DNA of 63,103 bases from a bacterium (GCA_030538155.1 JAUNUN010000013.1:1-63103); one strand, 5' to 3'. Shown: positions 19,198 through 27,210, counted from the stretch's first letter. Program-made: numbers and translations. Notes: a model not told the origin generated them from the sequence alone.

Positions 19198-19845
19198 TTA
19201 CAACCCGTTCAAGGGGCAGATGTCGCAGCGGGGATTGGTTTTTTTGCAGAACTGGTTGCCGGTTCTCACCAGCAGAGCATGAAACTCGCCGTATTGATCC
19301 ACGTCGGGCGGGAAGCTGTTCATAAACAGTTCCTGCAGGGTGTGGTAGTCGGTGTCTTCGTCAATCAGGTCGTGGCGGAGCAGGATGCGGTGGGTGTAGG
19401 TGTCGACCACAAAGATGGGCTGGGCGGCCGCATACAGCATGATGGAATCCGCAGTCTCCGGGCCGATGCCTTTGACTGCGAGCAGTTGCCTGCGCAGTTC
19501 ATCCTGCGGCAGGGAAAAAAAGGTGTCCAGGCCGGCGTCGTGCTCTTCCTCTATAAAGGTCAGAAGATTGCGCAAGCGGCCCGCCTTGATGTTGTAGTAT
19601 CCGGCCGGGCGGATGTATTCGGCCAAAAGCGCCTGGGGCAGTGCCAGCATGGCAGGTAGGCTGAGCAGGTCGGCTTCTTTGAGGTTGAAGATGGCCTTTT
19701 CAACGTTTTTCCAGTTGGTGTTCTGGGTCAGGATGGCGCCTACCACCACCTCAAAGGCACTCTCCCCCGGCCACCAGCCCTGCGGGCCAAAGTGTTCATA
19801 TAATCTTTGGTAGAGTATTTCCAGCCGTTCGGCCTGCGCGGGCAT
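19198..19845 (-). CDS. Endonuclease III-related DNA glycosylase
   Basis: 215-residue HhH-GPD protein. The helix-hairpin-helix/catalytic stretch reads VKGIGPETADSIMLY...FVVDTYTHR. The catalytic Asp (VVDT) is present, but the Lys of Nth (GRKTA) is Glu (GPETA), so it should lack the beta-lyase chemistry and act, if at all, as a monofunctional glycosylase, like the MagIII/MutY branch. The iron-sulfur loop shows FC-x6-C-x2-C and stops after PLNGL, precisely where the fourth Cys (x5) would follow. I would place it in the COG2231-type relatives of endonuclease III. The base it removes is unknown. Confidence 0.85.
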   Translation of the reverse strand: MPAQAERLEILYQRLYEHFGPQGWWPGESAFEVVVGAILTQNTNWKNVEKAIFNLKEADLLSLPAMLALPQALLAEYIRPAGYYNIKAGRLRNLLTFIEEEHDAGLDTFFSLPQDELRRQLLAVKGIGPETADSIMLYAAAQPIFVVDTYTHRILLRHDLIDEDTDYHTLQELFMNSFPPDVDQYGEFHALLVRTGNQFCKKTNPRCDICPLNGL

Positions 19846-19886
19846 GGTCGCAAGCTATCTCAAGCAAGCCAAGGAAGCCACGAGAG

Positions 19887-20996
19887 TCACGGGCCTGTGA
19901 GAGTGTAGTCGTCGCCCAGGCAGATGCCGATGTCGCGCGCGGTCAACACCTTGTCGCTGTCCAGATCTACTTTTTTACGGTTGCGGATAGCATCGGCAAT
20001 GGGAACGGCTGTCATCTCGGGCGGCACCCAGGCCACCATGTGGTCGTATATTTTTGCTTCGGCCAGACGAACGGCCGCGGCCCCAAAGCGCAGGGCCAAG
20101 AGGCGGTCAAAGTTGGTCGGCGAGCCGCCGCGCTGCAGGTGGCCAAGCACCAGTGACCGGGTATCCTTGCCCAGCCGCTGCCGGATCTGGTTGGCGACCC
20201 ACTCGCCCACTCCGCCCAGCACCAGTTCGGCCCGTCCCATTTCTCCCTTGCCCTTGCTGATCACTTCACGGCCCTGGGCGCGAGCCCCTTCCGCCACCAC
20301 CACAATCGAGTAGTGCTTCTCGTGCAGCTCGTTTTCCGCAATCTTTTTGCAGACCGCTTCCATGTCAAAGGGAATTTCCGGGATGAGGATCACATCCGCA
20401 CCGCCGGCAATGCCGGAGTAGAGTGCAATCCAGCCCGAATCCCGACCCATGACTTCTACCACCATTACTCGGTCATGGGATTTAGCGGTGGAATGCAGTT
20501 TATCAATGGCGTCGGTGGCGGTGGAAACGGCGGTGTCAAAGCCAAAGGTGCGGTCGGTTGCCTCCAGATCATTGTCAATGGTTTTGGGCACGCCAATCAC
20601 CGACATGCCCTTCTGGGCAAAACGGTGCGCGATTTCCAGGCTGCCGTCGCCGCCCACGGCAATATGGCAGGAAAAGCCCATGCGGAGAAAGCCCCGCATG
20701 ATTTTGTCCGAAATATCTACAATCTGGACTTCGCCTGCAAGGTTCTCTACGGGCTTGGCAAAGGGATTGCCCTTGTTGGTGGTACCGAGGATGGTGCCGC
20801 CTTGGGTGAGGATACCCTCGACATCGTCAGGGGTCAGGCGAACCAGTTCATCTTTGTCAAGAAAACCGCCATAGCCGTATTTGCTGCCGTATACTTCCCA
20901 GCCCTTGCGGGTAGCGGCATTGACCACCGCAAAAATAACTGCATTCAGCCCGGGCGCGTCACCGCCGCCTGTGGATATGACCAGTTTATCGCTCAT
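19887..20996 (-). CDS. pfkA: 6-phosphofructokinase, Group III/mixed type
   Basis: 369 residues. Fructose 6-phosphate is phosphorylated to the 1,6-bisphosphate in glycolysis, or the reverse if pyrophosphate is the donor. Motifs: TGGGDAPGLNAVI, GGTILGTT, VGGDGS, PKTIDND, MGRDSGW, LGHLQRGGSPTNFDR. The donor-determining positions (E. coli 104 and 124) are Gly (GGDGS, ATP-like) and Lys (PKTIDND, PPi-like), the mixed pattern known from some actinobacterial ATP enzymes. The phosphoryl donor is therefore uncertain from sequence. It is a single gene, 40 nt before the endonuclease III relative on the same strand. Confidence 0.92.
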   Translation of the reverse strand: MSDKLVISTGGGDAPGLNAVIFAVVNAATRKGWEVYGSKYGYGGFLDKDELVRLTPDDVEGILTQGGTILGTTNKGNPFAKPVENLAGEVQIVDISDKIMRGFLRMGFSCHIAVGGDGSLEIAHRFAQKGMSVIGVPKTIDNDLEATDRTFGFDTAVSTATDAIDKLHSTAKSHDRVMVVEVMGRDSGWIALYSGIAGGADVILIPEIPFDMEAVCKKIAENELHEKHYSIVVVAEGARAQGREVISKGKGEMGRAELVLGGVGEWVANQIRQRLGKDTRSLVLGHLQRGGSPTNFDRLLALRFGAAAVRLAEAKIYDHMVAWVPPEMTAVPIADAIRNRKKVDLDSDKVLTARDIGICLGDDYTLTGP

Positions 20997-21098
20997 AATG
21001 ACTCACAAAAGAGAGAATAGCGCTTCCGCCAAGGGAAGGGGGAACACCAGCGCCCGGCTGCGGGGCAGGGCGCTGTTATTTTCTTGTAAGAAGAGGGA

Positions 21099-21512
21099 TT
21101 AGAGTTCAGAAGTGCAGTTCGGACAACGGGTTGCCTGGATGGGGATGCTGCTGAAGCAGCGCGGACAATCCTTGGTGGTGACTTCTGGTTCCGGCTCCTT
21201 TTTCTTGAGACGGTTCATCTGCTTAATAACCATAAAAATGGCAAAGGCAACGATGATGAAGTCCAGCACGGTGTTGATGAACACACCGTATTTGATGGTG
21301 ACCGCCTCTGCCTCGGCCGTTTTTTCCGTTAGGGTGAGTGCCAGGTTCGAAAAGTCGACATTGCCCATTAACAGGCCGATGGGCGGCATGATGACATCGT
21401 TGACCAGCGAAGTGACAATCTTGCCAAACGCAGCGCCAATGATGATACCCACAGCCATGTCGACAACATTGCCGCGCATGGCAAATTCCTTGAACTCCTT
21501 CAACATGCCCAT
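21099..21512 (-). CDS. mscL: Large-conductance mechanosensitive channel with zinc-ribbon-like tail
   Basis: 137 residues. MscL opens under membrane tension to release solutes on osmotic downshock. N-terminal amphipathic helix [22 protein letters not shown]1 to about residue 45 and TM2 at about 76-97 ([19 protein letters not shown]), then the KKK cluster. Instead of the usual cytoplasmic helix (LLTEIRDLL type) the tail is [20 protein letters not shown], two CxxC knuckles that form a likely zinc ribbon. AAGGAG lies nine bases before the ATG. Single gene. Confidence 0.95.
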   Translation of the reverse strand: MGMLKEFKEFAMRGNVVDMAVGIIIGAAFGKIVTSLVNDVIMPPIGLLMGNVDFSNLALTLTEKTAEAEAVTIKYGVFINTVLDFIIVAFAIFMVIKQMNRLKKKEPEPEVTTKDCPRCFSSIPIQATRCPNCTSEL

Positions 21513-21831
21513 TTGTGTACACTCCTTACGTCCAGGTAGGGTAAAATATATGTGGAGGCCTTCATATACTGGAAGTATGAGAAGACTCTCACCAATGAAC
21601 TACAAATTGTAGAGGGAAGATCTTACTTTTACAATGTCTTTTTTTATGCCTGTAATCAGCTCCTGTAGAGGCGGTTCAGGGTGCCGGGAACCTCACAATT
21701 TTTACCGGCTGTGCAGAGCTCCGGCAGGTTGACGTAAACCGGATTGGTTCTTATGGTTGCGCGATACATTCCTATCCGGCTGAGCTGATGGTCAGCGTGG
21801 CCGGTGCATTCTGACAATCGTGGAGGAACAG
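21513..21831. other. Intergenic region between mscL and the selenoprotein gene
   Basis: 319 nt between divergent genes. It holds the mscL ribosome site at its left edge and the promoter at 21729-21757 and GGAGG (21822-21826) of the rightward gene. I see no coding potential or RNA gene in the rest. Confidence 0.6.
21729..21757 (+). promoter_or_regulatory. Sigma-70-type promoter of the HesB-like pair
   Basis: TTGACG (21729-21734), 17-nt spacer, TATGGT (21752-21757), about 75 nt before the start codon of the HesB-like selenoprotein. Confidence 0.5.
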
Positions 21832-22164
21832 ATGTTTGAGGTAACAGATACAGCGGTCACGAACCTGACCGAATATCTCAGCCAGAACAAGATTGAGTCG
21901 CCTGTGCGGGTGGCTCTGATGCAGGGCGGCTGAAGCGGTCCCTCTCTGGGTTTGGCTCTGGATGAGCCAAAGGATAATGACAAGGTTTTTGAGGAAGGCA
22001 CACTCAAATTTGTAGTAGAAGACCAACTGCTTGAGCGCTGCGGGTCTATTAAGGTGGATTTTGTCGAGGCGGGTTACCGCTCCGGTTTTGCCATTACTGC
22101 AGCCAACCCGCTTGGCAAGGCAAGCTGCGGCATAGGTGGTTCTTGCGGCGGCTCCTGCGGATAA
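21832..22164 (+). CDS. HesB/IscA-like selenoprotein (in-frame TGA read as Sec34)
   Basis: A 110-residue reading frame from an ATG with GGAGG upstream, interrupted only by TGA at 21931-21933. The TGA is codon 34 in the motif MQGG-U-SG; the tandem copy 130 nt downstream reads MQGGCSG with TGC at that place. Both sides of the TGA stay in one frame and align with the second protein over the whole length (MFEVTDTA, LGLALDEP, VKVDF/IKVDF, EAGYRSGF, Cys-rich tail SCGIGGSCGGSCG). The residue is the first ligand Cys of IscA/HesB folds. A hairpin suited to SECIS function lies 17-38 nt after the TGA. HesB-like proteins are a known bacterial selenoprotein family. Role: inferred iron-sulfur or redox function. 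Confidence 0.88.
21951..21971 (+). promoter_or_regulatory. Bacterial SECIS-like hairpin after the Sec codon
   Basis: TTTGGCTC (21951-21958) pairs perfectly with GAGCCAAA (21964-21971) around the loop TGGAT. The loop begins 25 nt after the TGA and has G in its first two bases, within the spacing and loop rules reported for bacterial SECIS elements. It lies inside the coding sequence as expected for SelB recognition. Confidence 0.8.
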
Positions 22165-22296
22165 AGCATTGCATCTAGGTTAGGTTGCCGCTTTCCAACC
22201 TTGCATCTTCCTTTACAGTACAGGGACGGAGCATATCTACTCTGTCAGAAGATATAGTTTTATCATTCCATTAACAAGCATGATGCGAGGTGAACA

Positions 22297-22620
22297 ATGT
22301 TTGAAGTAACCGAGACAGCGGCAACAAACCTGAAGGCATATTTTGAGCAGAACAAACTGGACTCCCCGGTACGGGTGGGGCTGATGCAGGGCGGTTGCAG
22401 TGGCGCGGCCCTGGGCTTGGCCCTGGATGAGCCGGGAGAAAACGACCGGGTCTTCGAAGACAAGGCGCTCAAATTCGTCATCGCTGAAGACCTGCTTACC
22501 CAGTGCGGGTCGGTGAAGGTGGACTTTATTGAAGCGGGCTACCGCTCCGGTTTTTCCATTACTTCCACCAACCCGGTTGGAGGAGGCGGGTGCGGCACGT
22601 GCAGCGGTTCCTGCGAATAA
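22297..22620 (+). CDS. HesB/IscA-like protein, cysteine form
   Basis: 107 residues, GAGGTGA seven bases before the ATG. It is a tandem paralogue of the selenoprotein gene, with Cys34 (MQGGCSG) in place of Sec and a Cys-rich end (GGCGTCSGSCE). In place of the SECIS stem it has a weakened version with one mismatch and two wobble pairs. A-type carrier proteins of this fold bind iron or an Fe-S cluster through the first Cys and C-terminal cysteines. The two genes probably arose by local duplication, and may be expressed together under differing selenium supply. Confidence 0.88.
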   Translation: MFEVTETAATNLKAYFEQNKLDSPVRVGLMQGGCSGAALGLALDEPGENDRVFEDKALKFVIAEDLLTQCGSVKVDFIEAGYRSGFSITSTNPVGGGGCGTCSGSCE

Positions 22621-22734
22621 TCGCTCAGGAATCTGTTGACACCTTCCCGGCTCTCCTTTAAGCTTGAACTGTAGTGCAAATGGCGGGTTCATGCCTGCTT
22701 GCCGACAAAATGTATAGAAAAGGAGGATCTTACC

Positions 22735-22929
22735 ATGAAAAAGATTATGGTCGTACTGATGGCAGCCGCTTTTGTATTTTCTGCCAGCACAGTCTTTGCC
22801 TCACGCTCCAGCTGCACGGTAGAGGCAGTCGACGGTTCTAAAGTTACCCTCAACTGCGACAAGGCAGACGGTATGAAAGCGGGTGACAAGGTTAATGTTC
22901 GCGGCGCCAAGAAGCTGGAAGGCTGCTAA
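22735..22929 (+). CDS. Small secreted protein, unknown function
   Basis: 64 residues from the ATG at 22735 with AGGAGG nine bases upstream (an in-frame ATG at 22699 precedes this ribosome site). Signal peptide at residues 1-21 (MKKIMVVLMAAAFVFSASTVFA). The mature part of about 43 residues reads as a short beta-strand protein with three Cys (SSCTVEAVDGSKVTLNCDKA and a final GC). The pattern VTLNC...GMKAGDKVNVRG is like a tiny SH3/OB-type barrel. Exported to the periplasm; function unknown. It has its own terminator. Confidence 0.8.
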   Translation: MKKIMVVLMAAAFVFSASTVFASRSSCTVEAVDGSKVTLNCDKADGMKAGDKVNVRGAKKLEGC

Positions 22930-22954
22930 GAACTGACTGACACCACTGTGGTGA

Positions 22955-22990
22955 AGAGCGGGCCCGTTATGGCGGCCCGCTCTTTTTTTA
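22955..22990 (+). terminator. Intrinsic terminator after the small secreted protein
   Basis: AGAGCGGGCC (22955-22964) pairs with GGCCCGCTCT (22974-22983) around a 9-nt loop, followed by seven T. Confidence 0.92.
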
Positions 22991-23022
22991 TCCACCATTT
23001 ATGTTTATTGCCAGAGGCATTG

Positions 23023-23730
23023 ATGGATCCGCAAACCCTGCCCCCTGAAGTACGGGCTCTATACGATCAGATCAAGACACGCTATCAGGTGGGGTTTGAA
23101 CCGCTCACCGTGCGGGATCATCGACTCAATATCCTGCGCATGACCGATCTGGAACAGATTCTTGACGGCAAGAATCCGCTCAAGGATGTGGGCGCCTTTC
23201 CGTTCTGGGTGAAGATTTGGGAGGCCTCCCTGGTGCTGGCCGATCTTTTGGCCGGTTTGCCCAAGCAGGAAGGGGCACAGGAAAAAACGACACTCCTTGA
23301 GCTCGGGGCAGGACTGGGCGTACCCGGTCTGGCTGCCGCAGCTGCGGGCATGAGCGTGACCTTGAGCGATTACGAAGAGCATATTCTTGACTTTGAGCGC
23401 ATCAATGCCGCCGCAAGCAAGCTGCAGAATGTCTCTTTCACGCTTTTAGACTGGAAAAACCCGCCTGCAGACATGCCCCGCTACGATGTGCTGGCCGGCG
23501 CGGAGATTTTGTTTCGGGAGGAGTTTTTTCAGCCGCTTGTGCAGATAATGAAGCGGGCTCTCAAGCCTGATGGGGTGATCTACCTGGCCCATGACCATCG
23601 CCGTCAAAGCCTGCATCCCTTTCTTAAACTGGCGGAGCAGGATTTTGCCATCTCTGCCTCTAAAAGGCGCTTGAAGAGTCTTGAGGAGGATAAAACCATC
23701 ATCCTGACCAGACTCAAACCGCGCCGCTAA
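23023..23730 (+). CDS. SAM-dependent methyltransferase, family 16 (METTL21-like)
   Basis: 235 residues from the ATG at 23023 (GAGG upstream; the longer frame from 22948 would run through the terminator). Class I Rossmann methyltransferase: motif I LLELGAGLGVPGLAAA near 93, motif II LSDYEE, and a post-motif LLDWKNP. The motif WEASLVLADLL before motif I and the LAGAEILFREEFFQPLV stretch resemble the protein-lysine methyltransferase family (METTL21/EEF2KMT-like), called nicotinamide methyltransferase-like in bacteria. The substrate is not evident. Confidence 0.85.
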   Translation: MDPQTLPPEVRALYDQIKTRYQVGFEPLTVRDHRLNILRMTDLEQILDGKNPLKDVGAFPFWVKIWEASLVLADLLAGLPKQEGAQEKTTLLELGAGLGVPGLAAAAAGMSVTLSDYEEHILDFERINAAASKLQNVSFTLLDWKNPPADMPRYDVLAGAEILFREEFFQPLVQIMKRALKPDGVIYLAHDHRRQSLHPFLKLAEQDFAISASKRRLKSLEEDKTIILTRLKPRR

Positions 23731-23782
23731 GCCTTGCATATCCCCGTTATTGCATTTGCCTCGATGGCATTTTCCTCGTTAT

Positions 23783-24478
23783 ATGTCTGCTCAAACTGCT
23801 GCTCTGTACCCCATCAACCTTGATCTCAGGGGCAGGCTCTGCGTGGTGGTCGGCGGCGGCGCAGTGGCGGAACGCAAGGTGAGGGGCCTTCTGGCGGCTG
23901 GAGCCACGGTACGGGTAATAAGCCCGGAGGCGACAGCGGCCTTGCAGCAACTTGCCCAAAATGATCGTATCACCTGGCTGGCGCAGGACTTTGCCCAGGA
24001 AGACCTGGCAGAGGCCTTCCTGGTTTTTGCCGCCACCGCTTCAGCCGAGGTACAGGAGGCGGTACAGAGCGCGGTCCGGCAGATGGATTGCTTGGTGAAC
24101 AGGGCGGATGCGCCCGAACAGTGCGATTTCCATGTGCCGGCGACGCTGCGCCGGGGTGATCTCTTGCTGAGCGTTTCCACCTCCGGCACCAGCCCGGCCC
24201 TGGCAGCGGCTCTGAAAGCACGGCTGGAGCGGGAAATCGGAGACGAATACGCTGCTGCGGCCAGGCTGCTTGCCCTTATCCGGCCAAGACTCTTGGAATT
24301 GCCCTTGCCCGGGCCGGAGAAAAAGATGCTGTTTCAAAAATTGCTGGACAGCGATATAGTTCAGTGGATCCGGGATGACCGCAGGGAACTGGTGAATGCC
24401 CATGTGCAGGAACTATTCGGGCATCTGCTCCCAGTCGGGCATCTGCTCGATGCGTTTTGGAATGACAGGAACCCATGA
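23783..24478 (+). CDS. Precorrin-2 dehydrogenase / sirohydrochlorin ferrochelatase
   Basis: 231 residues from ATG 23783; a TTG at 23750 in frame is possible. The N-terminal Rossmann domain begins YPINLDLRGRLCVVVGGGAVAERK and continues with the CysG-N features LVNRADAPEQCDFHVPA and SVSTSGTSPALAAALK. It should oxidise precorrin-2 with NAD and, with the helical C-terminal domain, insert iron to give siroheme, the prosthetic group of dissimilatory sulfite reductase and the precursor for alternative haem synthesis. It overlaps ccsA by 4 nt and stands in the ccsA-hemA tetrapyrrole operon. The symbol could be sirC or cysG-like. Confidence 0.88.
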   Translation: MSAQTAALYPINLDLRGRLCVVVGGGAVAERKVRGLLAAGATVRVISPEATAALQQLAQNDRITWLAQDFAQEDLAEAFLVFAATASAEVQEAVQSAVRQMDCLVNRADAPEQCDFHVPATLRRGDLLLSVSTSGTSPALAAALKARLEREIGDEYAAAARLLALIRPRLLELPLPGPEKKMLFQKLLDSDIVQWIRDDRRELVNAHVQELFGHLLPVGHLLDAFWNDRNP

Positions 24479-25293
24479 GCTTTCTACTCTTTCAGACAAG
24501 CCTTGCCCTCTACCTACTGGCCACTGCAGCCTATCTGGTCTTTTTTTTCAGCGAAAAGGCGCAGATCCGTAAAAATGCACGCCTGCTTTTTGTGCTGGCC
24601 TTTGCCCTGCACAGCGTCACCATCATCGTCCGCTACTTCGAGGCCGGCCATACCCCCATCACCACCCGGCATGAAACAATTTCCTTCTTTGCCTGGAGTC
24701 TGGGCTGCGGTTACCTGAGTTTCTGCTGGCGCTACGAGGTAAAAAATCTGGGTGCCTTTGTCAGCCTTTTGGTGCTGACGCTGATGACCATGGCTGCCTT
24801 TGCCTCGCGCGAGATCGTCTCCCTCTCTCCCTTGCTGCAGTCCGGCTGGTTGCCGGCGCATGCTTCGCTGTCGATTTTGGCCTACGGCTTTTTTGCCCTG
24901 GCCGGTATTGGCGGGCTTATGTATCTTCTGCAGGAACGCACCATCAAACGCAAGCGTTTTGGTCTTTTCTACAGCCGCCTGCCCTCGCTTGAAACCCTGG
25001 ACAAACTCAACCACCACTGCTTGAGTGTCGGCTTCCCGCTGCTGACTTTAGGCATGATCACCGGTTCCCTGTGGGCGAAACAGGCGCTTGGCTCGTACTG
25101 GCACTGGGATCCCAAGGAAACCTGGACACTCATTACCTGGCTGCTCTATGCCGGGCTGATTCATCAGCGTTTTACCGTGGGCTGGCGCGGCCGTCAGGCG
25201 GCCTGGCTCAGCATCGCCGCCCTGGTGGTCGCACTCTTCACCTACTGGGGTGTTTCTGTTTTTTTTGCCGGTTACCATGGCAATTTTTCCTGA
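24475..25293 (+). CDS. ccsA: CcsA/ResC-type cytochrome c assembly membrane protein
   Basis: 272 residues, about eight hydrophobic segments. It has the signature tryptophan-rich haem motif SYWHWDPKETWTL near residue 208, together with flanking His residues (about 46, 125 and 234), as in CcsA/CcsB system II cytochrome c synthases. It carries haem across the membrane to c-type cytochromes. ATGA overlap with the siroheme gene upstream and 17-nt overlap with hemA downstream show one operon. A HemX-like role as an accessory to HemA is the alternative, as the two families are hard to separate when next to hemA. Confidence 0.85.
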   Translation: MSFLLFQTSLALYLLATAAYLVFFFSEKAQIRKNARLLFVLAFALHSVTIIVRYFEAGHTPITTRHETISFFAWSLGCGYLSFCWRYEVKNLGAFVSLLVLTLMTMAAFASREIVSLSPLLQSGWLPAHASLSILAYGFFALAGIGGLMYLLQERTIKRKRFGLFYSRLPSLETLDKLNHHCLSVGFPLLTLGMITGSLWAKQALGSYWHWDPKETWTLITWLLYAGLIHQRFTVGWRGRQAAWLSIAALVVALFTYWGVSVFFAGYHGNFS

Positions 25294-26593
25294 AACTATT
25301 GCTTTGATAGGCGTCAACCACAAAACGGCGCCACTGGAACTGCGAGAACGTCTTGCCTGCTCTGCGGGCTACGAGCCGCCTCTGGCCGCGCTCTCAAGCC
25401 TTTCGAGCCTGCGCGAGTACTATTTGCTTTCTACCTGTAACCGGGTGGAGATTGCCTTTGTCAGTGCCGGGGTACAGCGCGCCCGAACCGATATCCTCAG
25501 CACCCTCTTTGCTCCCGGAGTGACGGCAAAAGAACTGGAGCCGCATGTCTACCAGTACGAGCAGGAGGCAGCCATTGAGCACCTCTTCCAGGTGGCGGCC
25601 AGTTTGGATTCCATGGTAGTGGGCGAGGCCCAGATTCTTGGCCAGATGAAGGACGCCTACCGTGCGGCTGCCAAGGCCGGCGGCACGGGGCTCATCCTCA
25701 ACCGGCTTTTGCACAAGTCCTTTTCCGTGGCCAAGCGGGTGCGCACCGAAACCCGTATCGGCGCAAGTGCTGTTTCCATCAGCTATGCCGCGGTGGAACT
25801 GGGCCGCAAGATCTTCGGCGATTTGGCCGGCAAGCGGGCCCTGCTCATTGGTGCCGGAGAAATGGCTGAGCTGGCGGCGGAACATCTGCTCAACAATGGC
25901 GTGGCCTCGGTGGTGGTGGCCAACCGTACCCTGGAGCGGGCAGTGAATCTGGCCAGGCGCTTCAAAGGCACAGCCGTTAGTCTGGCCGAACTGCAGGAGC
26001 AGTTGCGGCATGTGGACGTGATTATCAGCTCCACCGGCGCAACTGAACTGATCCTGCGCAAGGAGGATGTGCGCTCGGTCATGCGCAGCCGCCGCAATCG
26101 GCCCTTGTTTTTCATTGATATTGCCGTGCCGCGTGACCTGGACCCAGCCATCAATGAACTGGATAATGTCTACCTCTACGACATTGATGACCTGCAGAAC
26201 GTGGTTGAGCTGAACCGGGCTGACCGCGACAGGGAGGCGGTCAAGGCGGGGCGCATCATCAGCGAGGAGGTGCTCAAGTTTGAACGCTGGCTTGAGAATA
26301 TGGCCTCAACCCCGACCATCATCCAACTGCGCGGCCTGATGGAAAATATCGTGCGGGTAGAGGTCGAGAAGACTGCCGGCCGCATCGGCGCGGTCGGCGA
26401 GGCGCAGCAAGAGGCGCTGGAGAAGATGGCGCAAGCCATTGCCGGCAAGATGCTCTACCACCCGCTGCAGTACCTGAAGGCGGAGAATCACTGTGTGGAC
26501 TTGGAGGAGCGCATCCATACGGTGCGCAGCATCTTTGAACTGGATGATACCCCTCCTGCAGCGGCGCAACCTGGAGAGAACAGCCATGCATGA
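25277..26593 (+). CDS. hemA: Glutamyl-tRNA reductase
   Basis: HemA makes glutamate-1-semialdehyde from Glu-tRNA, the first step of tetrapyrrole synthesis by the C5 route. 438 residues from the ATG at 25277, which puts the family start IALIGVNHKTAP near residue 9; an in-frame ATG at 25250 lies well inside ccsA. Catalytic Cys in STCNRVE, GEAQILGQ, NADPH-binding GAGEMAELAAEHL, and the C-terminal dimerisation helices. The haem-regulated signature is not evident. It overlaps ccsA and the next gene. Confidence 0.95.
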   Translation: MAIFPETIALIGVNHKTAPLELRERLACSAGYEPPLAALSSLSSLREYYLLSTCNRVEIAFVSAGVQRARTDILSTLFAPGVTAKELEPHVYQYEQEAAIEHLFQVAASLDSMVVGEAQILGQMKDAYRAAAKAGGTGLILNRLLHKSFSVAKRVRTETRIGASAVSISYAAVELGRKIFGDLAGKRALLIGAGEMAELAAEHLLNNGVASVVVANRTLERAVNLARRFKGTAVSLAELQEQLRHVDVIISSTGATELILRKEDVRSVMRSRRNRPLFFIDIAVPRDLDPAINELDNVYLYDIDDLQNVVELNRADRDREAVKAGRIISEEVLKFERWLENMASTPTIIQLRGLMENIVRVEVEKTAGRIGAVGEAQQEALEKMAQAIAGKMLYHPLQYLKAENHCVDLEERIHTVRSIFELDDTPPAAAQPGENSHA

Positions 26594-27086
26594 TGAACGT
26601 CTGCTTATACTTGAGGAAGAACTGCTTTTAGTGCGTCATTCCGGCGAGATCCCCGAAGTGGCCTTGCATTCGAGTCTCTACTATCTGCAGGAGGATGAGG
26701 AGGGCCCGCAACTGCGTTTGACCGCAGAAGAACAGCAGCTCTTGGAACAGGCCGCAGCCGAGCGGTATGAGGAGATTATCCGGCGCGATTTAAACTTGGC
26801 TAACCGTGATTTACGCCTTTTTCGCGGCCTGCGCAGGGCCGAGGAAAACTGGCAGCGCTATGCCCGCTTTTGTGAAAAAAACCATATCGATGTACAGCCT
26901 TTCAAGGTCGAGGCGGGCAGGGCGCTGGGCCATTATCTCAGGCAGGAAAGCGGGGAAGTGGGGCGAGGCGAGCGCAAATCTTCCGTGAATTGCCCTGCAG
27001 CCACGGTGCAGGCCTTAGTCAAAGCTCTGGAACTACGGCAAGATGCCCTGCCTGCCGGCTGGCAGGATCTGTGCCGGGCGGAATAA
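26586..27086 (+). CDS. Conserved hypothetical protein following hemA
   Basis: 166 residues from the ATG at 26586, overlapping the hemA stop by 8 nt with GGAGAG upstream. It is a soluble, acidic, mostly helical protein: MHDERLLILEEELLLVRHSG at the start, then LYYLQEDEEGPQLRL, and a Lys/Arg-rich helical middle (IIRRDLNLANRDLRLFRGLRR). No catalytic motif is seen. I do not recognise the family. The overlap suggests it belongs with tetrapyrrole synthesis. Confidence 0.75.
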   Translation: MHDERLLILEEELLLVRHSGEIPEVALHSSLYYLQEDEEGPQLRLTAEEQQLLEQAAAERYEEIIRRDLNLANRDLRLFRGLRRAEENWQRYARFCEKNHIDVQPFKVEAGRALGHYLRQESGEVGRGERKSSVNCPAATVQALVKALELRQDALPAGWQDLCRAE

Positions 27087-27210
27087 TCCCTGTTCCCTCA
27101 CAAAGCTCTCTTTTAGCCGGTTTCAGAAACGGCGGGCAGGACGGTGTGGAAACCGGGCCTGCCTCGCATTTCCTTTCAGCTCTTTTCCTTTAGCACCGTC
27201 GTACAATCCA

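Noticed and set aside
21832..22164. Reading the TGA-interrupted HesB gene as a pseudogene or as two proteins
   Set aside because: There is only one stop, exactly at the conserved Cys, the rest of the frame is well conserved, and a fitting hairpin follows. Decay would give random stops and frameshifts.
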